Origin: Fistularia commersonii
Taxonomy: Eukaryota; Chordata; Actinopteri; Syngnathiformes; Fistulariidae
Length of the DNA stretch: 64,000 nt
Direction of reading: 5' to 3'
Assembly: GCA_037954325.1 (NCBI GenBank)
Contig: JBBMNZ010000001.1
Span: 26,396,258-26,460,257, forward strand
The notes below the pieces were generated by a model. It made no database searches, was not told the DNA's origin, and saw only the letters and a program-made list of their open reading frames with translations. The position numbers were made by a program, and so were the translations under genes. Below are positions 49,501 through 61,927 of this stretch, in pieces. How positions within the stretch are numbered: the first letter of the stretch is position 1; every line of letters starts with the position of its first letter.

Positions 49501-52500
49501 ATCAGCTGAAAAACTACAAATATAAATAAAGCAAATTAATATGAAATCTATCATTTCTTTATCCACAAATACAGCTCTTTGATTGTGTTGTTGAAGTTTA
49601 AAAAAAAATAGGTTTGGAGTAAAGATTTCTTAAAATAATAGATGAACTTTAAATGTCCAATTCTCAAACATTTTGATGAACGCATACTGAAGATAATTAC
49701 AACCTTCTTCCATTCACCATAATAGAAATTTCAGAAATTTGGTAAAAACTTAGTTTCAGTACGTTTGACTGAATCTAACACATGGAGGTTTCACTTTTAG
49801 CTGTTCACAAATTTGCGGTATTTTCAAAGCAACTCAATTGTGTTGTCGATCGGAACGGTACATATTGAAGCATTCTTTGAACGGATATTTTATATATTTC
49901 ACCAGAATGGTCAGGAAATGACCCCAAAAAAAAGGTCATCTAGCCATAATAACCCTTTAGAATATCACACTTACCTCAGAAACCCCCCCCCCGACAGCTA
50001 ATATATTAGCGAGGACACTTTCTAGGAAACTAGAAGGGGTCTGGCAGATCGACAATCTCAGAGAAAACTCTGTTTAAAGTCGATTGCGCTTCGCAGGACA
50101 AAGGATTCAGGTGGTTTTACCGCGTCCAAGTCAGCATGTTTAATTTTCGGATGTACAGAGAAGCTCTGCGGCTGCAGGGCCAGCAAGAAAGATGCTGATG
50201 CAACTGTTGAATAAGAAAGAGAACCTTGTGGCAACAGCAGAGACACACATTGACGTTAAACTCTGCAAAATATTAGTGAAAAGTGGCAAAATTTGAAGGG
50301 TTAAATATGAGCCTCCAGGTTCAAGAGGAAAAGAAACAGTTTATTTAATCCGGTTGAGTTTGGGGGGAAAAAAAAAAAGGTTTGCATGCAACAAATGTTT
50401 TTTGCTAAATTAACGCATGTGTGATTGTTAATTATACCGGTAACGTACTTCTTCGTTAGTGCTTTTAGTCTCTTGTGTTGATTAAGTGCAAATAAATATA
50501 AACGTATTTTGTGATTGTTTTGGGAACACGTGTGTGTTTTTCCATGATCTTGCCGTGGAATGATTCGGGTCACTTCTCTGTTTCGTAATAACCGTCGAAA
50601 TCCATCAAAACATCGTTGATTTGAAGAATAAACTTGCTGATGGATGAATAAATAATAAAACCATAATCCTTCTGGTAAAGGGGAGGAGCATGTTGAGCTC
50701 CTTTAATAGAGCCAGAAAAAAAAACAGGGTTTTTTTGGTTTTAAATAAAGCAAAAGAGGTTTTAATGCTCAGGAAAAAAAAAAAAACATCCTGTGTGTGT
50801 TATTGTTTTTTTTTTTTTGTTTTTATCCGCTCAGTCTTCCATCCGGTGGAATGTTCATATTGCCGGAGTGAGAGCATGATGGGTTTCCGGTATCGGTGCC
50901 AACAGTGCCATGGCTACCAGCTCTGTCAGAGCTGCTTCTGGCGTGGCCATGCCAACGGTCCCCATAGCAACCAGCACCAGATGAAGGAGCACTCATCTTG
51001 GGTAAGACAAAACTCTGCAAATGATCACTTTCATTTCTGTCTTTTTTCCCCGTCAAACTACGTTAATGGCTCTCAGAGTGTCAGTTTCCCTGAAGAAATG
51101 GGTTTAAAAGTCACTGAAAAATCGCAATAAAACTATGCTGTGTATTATATTTGTATTGCATTACATCTTAAATCAGACATGGCCATTTTACGGCCTGCGG
51201 GCCACATTTTTTTATCTAGCCAGCCAAACTATTTTCTTTGAACATTTTAGCAAGTATTTTCAATCCATATTGAATTTAGAAACTCCTTATTTTTTCCTTT
51301 TGTTTAATTTTCTATGGATGATTACATACAAAATAATGTCGGTACATTTATAAGATCATTCTTGATTTCAAAGTTGAAATTAAATGCCAAAAAATTTGAA
51401 ATATTTAAAGTAAATTGCAATTTTTATTTTGTTCAATTGACATGATACCTAGTTGGCCCCCGCATAAAAATTAGATAAGAAACGTGGCACCCCACCCCTG
51501 TCTTAAATGATTAAAATAAGAACATGTTTGGATAAGGGTCGTCAAAATGAGAAAGAAATCAGTTCAAAATTTGAAATACGTTTCCCCAAAAAGATGCAAG
51601 AAACCTACAAATTCAAGATGTCAGGAAAAAAATGGCAAGACATCAGAAAATAGGATTTTTTTTTTTTTTTCTTCCTATTTTACCTCTTTAGTCGAGTTTC
51701 ATACCTATGTAAGTTTGAGACTGGTGATGCAGTTCCAGATTTTAAATTTTTATTAAAGGTAATCTTAAATTTGCCGTTGGTGCTTGTTGGTCTATGACAC
51801 ACATCTGGGACTTAGTTTGCTTCCTGTGTTTTGGTTTCCAGCTCTCAAATGCTGCGAACATTCATGATTTAGCAGCATTTCCCTTCTGATACTGTTCCAA
51901 TTATCTAGCATTAATACAGTTAGACTTATAAATACATTTTAGGTTAACAACCATGCTACAGAGCAAATTCATGGTTGCAAACCAAGTCCTGCTGTTCAAG
52001 AAAGTAGCATTTAACAGATATTTTATTATACCTATGACAGCTCCTCTAGTTTTTACAAAATGCAACATGTTGTAATGTTGTTTCTGATACTCAAAAGTTT
52101 GTCCTGCTCAAAATTCTAATATTTTGTCCTACTTAAGTATGTTAATAATGCGGTAGAAATAAATCTCAACGTGATAAACATCAATTCTGGGTGATGAATT
52201 CAGATGGTCTCCGTGTTTTTGAACAACAAATCTGACACACTTGTGAAATTCTGTGCATTCATTTATTTCAAAAGTCTATGTACATTGGAAAACATGGAAA
52301 ACGGTTCAATATTGCTTTGGCGTTGGATAAAAAATGAGTGAAAATCTAAAATGTTCTCAATCATCCATTTTCCAATTTGAACAATATAAAAGAGATCATT
52401 TTCAGATATTCCCAAATTACTGTAATGTTAGACATAATTTTTGATAATGTGAAATATGTTAACTCAAACCCCCAGATTTTCAGGGCATATTCTTAGAAAT

Positions 52501-55470
52501 ATGTATTTGAGACATTTAGAGCCTGACTACATTAGTTTACATATCAGGGTTTTGCAATTTAACATTTTCAGTGATTTATTTTACGGATTGATATTTAATG
52601 CACGTTTCTTCCTAGATATTTCAATTTAAAATGATCACTGCTGGCCTCGCCCCTAAAAAGGATCAAGGTATCGCCTCATTATTTAAATAACATCGCAAAT
52701 ACAGTCAAGACAGATTTAATTTATATAGCTTCAAATCCCAATACAGTTGTCTCATGACATTTACCATGTCGAGCAGGTTGGATCACACTCTTAAAAAAAA
52801 CAATTTATAGAAACCCAACCAGCAAACAAACAATTTAATGTTAAGGAGAAGCTATTTAGAAAAAAAAAAAAAAAAAAAAAATCGAGAACATTTTTTTAAA
52901 ATTAATTTTATTTTATATTATTTTTCATGTATTTTAATTTTAGATCCAGATATACTGCTCCAAAAAAAATAAACCGCAAAAAATCTCTTCCTGATAATAA
53001 CAGCTATTTGGTCAGAGACAAAATACATTAATATCTTAAATATTCATAAACGAGGGTGATGGGCACCTGGTAAGATCAGAACCTGCAGAAATGAGAGAAT
53101 TCAGGGAAAAGATATGAGAATGTTTTCATGTGATATCGTGTTGACAGATTGAGAAACAGTTTTTATCCCAGAGTGGTTTCGCTCTAAATTTGACGCATCT
53201 CTGAACACTTGAACCTCGCAGACGGTACACTGCAATAAACCCTTTTTCTTTTTCCATTTTTCACTTTTATATTACATTATCCTTTCTACATCTATTTATT
53301 CTTCTAAATCTTATCTATACATTTTATGTGGTTTTTTTTTTAATATTCGTTGTTCAAAAGAATAAAGGGAAGACTAAAATGACACATCCTAGATCAGATT
53401 GAATGAAATATTCTTATGAAATACTTTGCTCTTTATATAGCCGAATGTGCTGACAACAAAACTAAAGAAAAATGATCAATGGAAATCAAATGTATGAACC
53501 CTTGGAGGTAACACTCAAAATGATGTAATGTTCTTAAAATAAGTCAAAATGAATCAGCGTTGCTTCCTAAGTGGACGTTTTGATTTCACAAATTTACATT
53601 TTTTTTGAGCTGTGTATTTTTGGTGTTATATTTTTTCTGTCTTATATCTCCAACCCAGAGATGCAGCTATCGTATTGTTGTGCTGTGTCCTCCTTTTTAA
53701 GGTTCTAATTCCAGCGAACCTTAGATCTGCCATCTCTACAAATCAATGGCTATAAAAAAAAAACATCTTATTATGCAGAAAGAGAGGTGCATCGCAGATA
53801 GATAACCCGTGTAGCCACAATACATGCCTTTATAGCAAACAGCTGCAACATAAAAAGCACCAATAATAACCTTATAAACTTGCACTTGTTACTTAAGAAA
53901 ATAGCAGCATTTCACCCACCAAAAATTCTGATCATTTGTAGACAAAATCCATCCTCCTTTCTTTCCTCAAAAAGAAACCCTCAGGGGTACCGGTCATCGT
54001 TCGTGGCTTGAAAATGTTGGACAAATCCTTTTCCTGGTTGTGACAGGTTCGCTAGCTTAGGAGTTGCCCGACCTTTCTTTACTATCACCAGCTTTTTTTC
54101 AAAATTCCATCTAGAAAATGGCTTTAACACTATATTAGCAACTAAATCCATTTCTTCTCCTCGTGCAGCCAGTGTGGGTTGACAAAACCGATATTAAACA
54201 AACACAATTATATTTCTGTTAACAGCTCGCTAGTACTCTTCTCCTCGCAAGTGCACTAGTCCACTTTGACCGTCCAATCAGAGGATGTGAATGCGCTGAC
54301 GTTGCTGTAGCCTGCTAGAAGGCCGTCAACTAAAAATCTGATTGGTTGAAGCAACAGCGTCATCAACACTTATTTTTTTGCGTAAAGGGTTAGCAGAGCT
54401 GATTGTACCGCCCCCCCAAGACAGATTTCTTTGAATTTGACCCTGCCTGGCAACAGATGATGGCTGAAATGTGATTGGTTAAATGCTTTAATATGAAAAT
54501 GCATGTCTGGAACGGCACAACCACGGGAAAAGCTATGAAAGGAAATGAACAGACCATTTGACATTATTTAATAAGTATTTATGGACAAAATATAATTATA
54601 ATCTGTGATTCAGATATTTTTTTAGGCCAGCAGCGAAGGCCTCGCAGGCCCTGACGGCCCACCTCTGCTACAGATATACAAATATGTATAAAATGCTCAG
54701 CCAGTTTGTTTTCTGTTACCGCGCCTTAAGAAGCGGGTCTGCACTGGTCCTACAGATTCCCTCTTTTGACAACGTAAACACCCCGTTGACCCAGTTATGT
54801 AAATGACTTCTGCGACAAGTTGACGTCTGCTCTCTCTTCCTTGCTGTCTTTTTACAGAAGTCTCCCGCAAAAAAGCTGAGCCACGCCATCAGTAAATCTC
54901 TGGGGTGCGTCCCCATCGGCGAGCCGCCGCACCCCGTGTTCCCGGAGCAGGCCGAGAGACCGCAGGAAATCACCCACACGGTGTAAGAGCCTTCCGTACG
55001 CATCCGTTACCACCATTTGTGTCGTAAATGAGGGGGAAGCCCGTCGATGAACGGCTGCAGGCGAGGCCTCGCGTGATAATGACCGATGGCCCGTTCCGTT
55101 CCTGTTACTGCTGCCATCTTTCCATTTTGCTGTCGTCACATGACCAATAGGGCGCCGTTCCGCAAAGAAGTCAAGCCCCTGATTATTTGCCGGCGCGGAG
55201 ATGCTGATATACGGTGCGTTTTTTTTTTTTTTTTTCCCACCGCTGCCATTAACGGCCCAGTCATCCTCATCAGCGCGCCGGCGGCGAAAGAAAGACGATG
55301 GTGTAAATCTCACATCCGGCGCTTTCGGGCTCCTGGAGGTCATTATAGAAAATGCATTATATCCCGCCGCTGCCTTAGACCTCGGCACGCTCATTTACAT
55401 TTCAGCTGAAAAATCTGATTTCCATAATCAATTCCATCACTGCAATTCATCTGCAGTCAATCACATCACA

Positions 55471-55521
<51 letters not shown>

Positions 55522-58500
55522 GCATCACCGTTACCCCCTGGGAATTGACTGTTTTTGATGAAAAACAAATCATTTTTTCAGAATGAAAGATTTATGATTT
55601 TCCTTGTTTTGTAGCATTAACAGGAAACTTTCTCCTTTGAGCTCCTCATGGCCTACTTCATAACAAAAAATCCCTCTTTATAATCCTGTCACAACCATAA
55701 ATCTAAGCTTTGGCTGGTGGCAAGTGTCACTGAGTAATTGATAGTGAGGGAGGAAGAAATGTACACAGTGTAAATACATCCAGATGGTTTGGCAGTTTGG
55801 CTCTTTTCCTGTTTGCTGTACAATAGATACCGTTGTCTCCGACCTGTGTGCGTCCCGCCGGCAAAAGGGGATTTTTCATTTTGTGCCCAAAACTGTGCAT
55901 TCAAGTTGTGGAAAATTTTTAAAATTCTTTCCAAAAACGGAAATCGGATTAGCTGACGCTCTATCGGCTGCGTTGCATGAAATTACATTTCAGCAAGTAA
56001 ATTAATATTGATTTAAAATAGTTATTTTTGACTTAAAACAGGTTTGCATTATGGGTTATGCCCCACCCACCAGCAGTTATTTAATATGATTGATGAAGAA
56101 ATTTTACAATACTCATTTAAAACCACAGCATCTGCAATCATTTTCATACTTAATATCCCGGCCAGTGATTCAAAACTGGCCGGTATAAATTAATAAACAC
56201 GTGCAACAACTGCAATACTTGCTGCAAGTGTAAAAGAACAGCAGAAGAATCACTATTATATATTAATCGCCAAGTATTGACCTGTGCTTGCTAATGCTAA
56301 GCTAGCACGTTTTACATTGAAAATGTAAGGAAACAGAATCATGAAAAGAGGGATTTCTGTATTAATTTTTCACTGTCACGTTTCACCACCGGAGGGCAGA
56401 GGAGACGCCTGGACGGTGCTTAATGATACCATCACAAATCCTTTCCAAGATGAAAAGTGGCATTAAATGATCTCAGGAAAGGGCATCTGTTTTCTTTGAT
56501 ATGATCATATTTTGTATTTTGTGCACAGTTTTAGCAGGCATTTTTTTTTCGTCTGTCACTATGGAAGCATCGGTGTGAAACAGGCAGTGAGAACACCATG
56601 TTTGTTTTTGCTTTTTGTTTTTAAATACTGTGACGGTGATGATACTAATTCTATGTGATAGGCTGGAAAAGGTGGAATTTTTTGATTATTTTTTTCTTTT
56701 TTGGAAAGTATTTGCATATATTTATAAATGAGCACCGAGACCGGTATACGATGAGGAAAAAACAATCTGCCGAAATTTGCTAAAGGCCGTTCAAAATTCT
56801 ACGAGTAGTCCGTGCAAACTACCTTGATTAACAAAAAGTCACGTGAAAGTAAGCAAGAAATATAAACGCGTTTAATTCACACAGTTTATCGATGATTAAT
56901 AAGTCAAATAGTGGACGTGGGAATGAGCGAGGTTAAAAATAGGTTCAAACACGGATATGAATTTATTTCTCTGGAACAAACCTTTTTTTGGGTTGAGTTT
57001 CCTGGCACTTCATGTCCTTGTTTCCTCTTTGTAAGCTTTTAATGGAAAAAGTGCATTTTCCTGCACATGGCATTTCAAGGTTGGTGACAGTGTGTGTGTG
57101 TGTGTGTGTCTTTGAATACCAGGATAATAGATGAATCTGTTGATCCCTGAGATCTGCTCTGCCTCTATAATCACATCTGACACGGGAAATGTATTAAACA
57201 AGTCTTTGATGGTAAAACAACAGCTATATTTTGCTCCTGAATTGTTTCGTGTGAGGTGACATTGAAGGTTTTTCAGAAAGTTAATACTATCATAAAGCAA
57301 CTGTCTTCAAATAAGAAAAAAAAACAAAACATATATTTTCCCTTGGCTATGCAAGTACAATACTGAGGTTGAGACACAGATAAAAAAAATCTTATAAAAA
57401 TCTTATATTCTTGATGTTTAAAACATATAAAGTGTCTTTTATTGAGCTTTTTCAACATTTCAATTCAATTATTTACATCCTGGAATCTTACTTCACTTAC
57501 CAGTGCGTCAGCCAACACTATATAAAAGATAGGAAACACGTGCATAGATCAACAGACCAATAACAAAGTTGTTACCATTAACAATATCTGTAACAAGACA
57601 TCAATATACTAAATGATGACTTTCATAAATAAAGAAAAGTGAAATAAATCCTTTGTTAAAAAAAGGACTTTTAACACAATTTGTTTACAGAAAGAAGTTA
57701 CCATTTTGCAAGTAGCCCACAGGATAAGATAAGATAGACTTTATTGATCTCCATAGGGAGAATTCTTTTGTCATAGTAGCAAAAAAATTGCAGTATCAAT
57801 AAATATAAATAAAGAGACAATTAAAAGATAGCAAGAGCCAACCACAAATAAATAGACAGCAGGGTGACAACAAGGATAAGAATATACAACTGAATGGAGA
57901 AAAAAAAGAAAAAGTCAGCAAGGGTGAGAATAGACAACCAAAATGACAACAAGGATAAGAATGTATTTATTTTTCATATGTATTTCTGACTTCTGTGACA
58001 TTTGAGCAGAATGTACTTGTAAATTTATCTCTAACTAGAACTTCTCACGAAAAAGTAATACTAAATAGAAACAACCAGCTGCAGTGAACAACTATATGAG
58101 CTGAAAGGACAATTACCGGTAGGTTTAGTTCACCAGACACTTAAATCTGTTGCAAGTGTTCTGGATGCTTGATTCACTACCAACAATTCACTTAAATAGT
58201 GTAAAAAACAAAACAAACAAACAAAAAAAAACTTGATAAAATTGGAACAAAATTGGAAAAATATAAAAATATTGGTGATTTTTCTCCCTTTGATAGCTTC
58301 AATTTGGCCATAATTAGATATATTGTATTTATTCTCGTCACTACGCCGGGTGACAGGTGAATGTTTCTTATTTTGGCCCATTTTGGTTTTTTTTTATCCG
58401 GCCCGCCAAACAATTTTCTTTAAATATTTCAATAAATATTTTCAATCAATATTTAGAAACTCCTTATTTTTTGAATGATTACATACAAAATAATCATGTC

Positions 58501-58759
58501 AGTACACTTATATGATCATTAACAATTTTAAAGTTGAAATAAAATGCCCCTTAAATGTAAATATTAAATTATTATATTAAATATAATTAAATTAAATTAT
58601 ATTTTAAATTGGAATTTTCATTTGGTTCAATTTCCATGATACCTAGTCGGTCCGCGCATAAAAATTGAAAAAGAAATATAACCCGCTAGCCAAAATTATT
58701 GCCCACCCCCAGTATAAATGTATATATACATAATATGTATAATATATGTATAATATATG

Positions 58760-58798
<39 letters not shown>

Positions 58799-61048
58799 TA
58801 GATATGAGAGATGAGATGAGAACAACTTTATTTATCCTGAAGGAAATTGTTGTGCCAGAGTTTCAAGTAAAAACATAACAGTATTAGATAATAGTAGAAA
58901 GGAGGAAGAATAAGAAATACAATGAAATATAATGAAATATAAATTGTCTTAACTGTTAACTGTAACTACAAAGATTTGATTTGATTTGAAGATTCCCTGC
59001 GGCTGAGGGAAGAATATATAGATATTATATTATAAGATATATATTATATTGTATATTATAAGAATATATAAGAATATATATATATATATTTTTTTTTTTC
59101 CTTATGGACGCTCCATCTCACCCTTTTCCCCTATTCTCTGCATCCTCCTCGTGTTACTTCAGTATTCACCTGATAAAATATACTTGCATAACAGATGGGG
59201 GGGTCAAGACGTTGTAGTCTTTGTAGACTCTGTGGCGCTCTGACGCTTCAATAACGTGGAGGGGGCAGGATTAAATAACTTTTACTCCTGCTTGCCGCCA
59301 GAGGGCCATCGAGCTCAGATTTTTCCCCACCACAATTTTGGGAAGCTTTCTTGTCATCCATCTTAATATACAGCCTAATGCTAAAGTGGTAAATTGGTAT
59401 CTGCACATCTCGGTGAGCAGACGAGTGTATTAGAAGCAGAATAGAAACTAGAAAACACCAACCCGCTTCCAGCCATGAGGGAGAGCTGACGCTGATGGAG
59501 TATTTCCCATTTTTAGTGGTCTATTTCAGAGAAATTGTAGGTGAAAACAGTAATTATCTCCCTGCAATTCCCATGCTGATTCCCCTGCTGGCTACAGAAA
59601 TCTTCAATCTGACCAAATCCCACAGATAATGAGTCACAGGAAAACTGCCAAGCCCCCATTTATAACAAAAAAAAAAAAGAAAAAAAGAAAAGAAAGACGT
59701 CCTGTTGGTATCCGGTCCTGCTGGATACTGTCTGTGGTGAGGGAGATGTTATTTCATGTTGTAAATCAGTCGGCATCCATCAGCGCAGTCTCTCAGTCGG
59801 GAGATGAAGTGCCCGTCGGTGAAAATGGCAGAATCAGGGTAGAGCGTCAAATTTGATCAAAACTCCCAAATCCAACAGACACGAGTCTCTCGTTCAATCC
59901 CTCACGTCACCTTGCAAAGTGCAGCTATTCTGATAGCGCTCTGAAACACTTTCAGGCATCACAGAGTAAAGTGAAAATTCTTCCTGTGGGATTTGTGATG
60001 CGGCGAGGAGTTATAGGTTCGGGACGCATCGTCTCCTCAGATATTTCAGATCTACGATACGGCTTCTTATATTCAGACTTACCGGCCTTCCTGCAGCAAA
60101 GACTTTAAGGACTCAAATAGCTTGCGAGTTAAAAATAGGCATCTTTCCCTTCTTTGCATCCATATGAGGAACATGCTGTGGCATAAACTTCTCTGAATTT
60201 ACCTGAATCCTTTTTTTTTTTTTTCCTAAATATATATTCTTTTTTTTTTTTCTGCAGAGACATTTTACTCTGTAAGGCTTAGAAAAAAAAAAAAAAAAAA
60301 AGAGAGACCCGAATAACCATATGATGTTCAAAGAAATGCAGTAAACGCATAAATCAGCGGATATTTGAATGATAGCGAGGGAACTGAAAGTGATTCATTT
60401 ATTCAACACATAATTTGGCAGCATTACCAAGTATTTCTAATTGGCCTGCTCTTTGAACATTCATTCCTTCTCACTTTATTGCTGAATGTTTCGTCAGACG
60501 TAGAGAACTGATTTAAAAAGGGCGTTTTTTGTAAATACTGAAACGGACAAATGCTTTGTCGTTTAAAACATGAAAAATGTATGATTGTTACCATTAATCG
60601 TAGTAGCAGTGGCACATTTTTTTCAAGAAATAAATCTATTTTAGATTCAAATCCGACTCAAACGTTCATTCAATTGTTTGTTCGACAAACTATTGTTATT
60701 TATAGTCGTGGTAATTATAAACCCGATGGATTATATTTTTGAATACATATTTTGCCAGAGCGCACAAAAATGAACTCAAAAGACCTATGATTTAACTTCA
60801 CTGTTACTTCTCCCAAACTCCTAATAAATATATACTCCGAAGGAGCAGCTGCTGGCCCCGGAAGATAAACCGTAAAAACAGTTTATCGATTCTTTTTAGT
60901 TTATTACTCAATTGTCTTAAAAATGTTGCTGGGGCGTCACATTTGTAAAGAACTCATTTAGACTCATTCAGGACTCCGGATCATGTGACTTGTTTGAAGA
61001 CTTGGTTTCTGACTTTTAACGCAGGACTTGCAAAACAACAAGTTGCCG

Positions 61049-61090
<42 letters not shown>

Positions 61091-61751
61091 AAAAGTCTTT
61101 CTGTGCTTTGGCATCTTCCATCAGTGTCATTAAAACGGAGCGATCTGGCGTGTAACTGGCTCTCCTGCGAGCCAGATCCGTGGGGTTTTTAATGCTGGAG
61201 GAGCTGACAGCCTCAAAGGGGTGGGGGGGGGCAGGGACGCCGTTTGCCAGCAGGGAAGGATGCTTCATGTTTGGGTATTATTTTTAGCCGACTGAGGGCG
61301 ATTGAAGGCGGCCATGCATCATTCGTTGTCAGGAAAAAAAAAGGTGAATGTGAGCACTTAATTTTCCCTGCCAGCTGCCAAGTACATTGTCATTCACTGC
61401 ACACAGGTAGCGCCGGGCTTATAGCGCAATGCAGACTTTGATCGGCGGGCGCCTAAATGTCGCGTCCGCCGTTTGACCCCTGTGACCCCAACCCCCCCCC
61501 CCCCCCCCTTTCCCACTGATGCAAAGTTTGAATTTTCCCAGATAGAGGAGGAAGGGGTTGCTCTAAGCCCTTTTTTTTTTTTTTTTTTTTTTTCCCCGCA
61601 TCTCGCCGCTCCACAGTCATATTGATGTACTTGAAAGGGACTGATGATTATTTATAGGCTGGCTGCAAAGAGGTTGTGACTTACGTAACTCGTTAAAGGT
61701 CAGGGGAGGAGTTACAATATGCAAATGTCGGGTCCTTATTCACCCCCGTGC

Positions 61752-61782
<31 letters not shown>

Positions 61783-61892
61783 GCAGGAGGCTGTTTAGAG
61801 AAGACTTAAACGCGCGTTTCCGAAAATTCTCGGCGAGCGTCTCGACGCCCGAGAGAGGTGAAAAGATGGAGCCGAGAGCTTCTGAGATCCAG

Positions 61893-61927
<35 letters not shown>

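Larger units (their letters stand above)
51002..54857 (+). other. dtnb: dtnb intron after the ZZ exon
   Basis: 3.9 kb with the hAT-like MITE (51174-51500) and the inverted 800-bp repeat (52690-53494). The remaining sequence (51509-52689 and 53495-54857) is AT-rich and I see nothing else in it. Confidence 0.6.
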
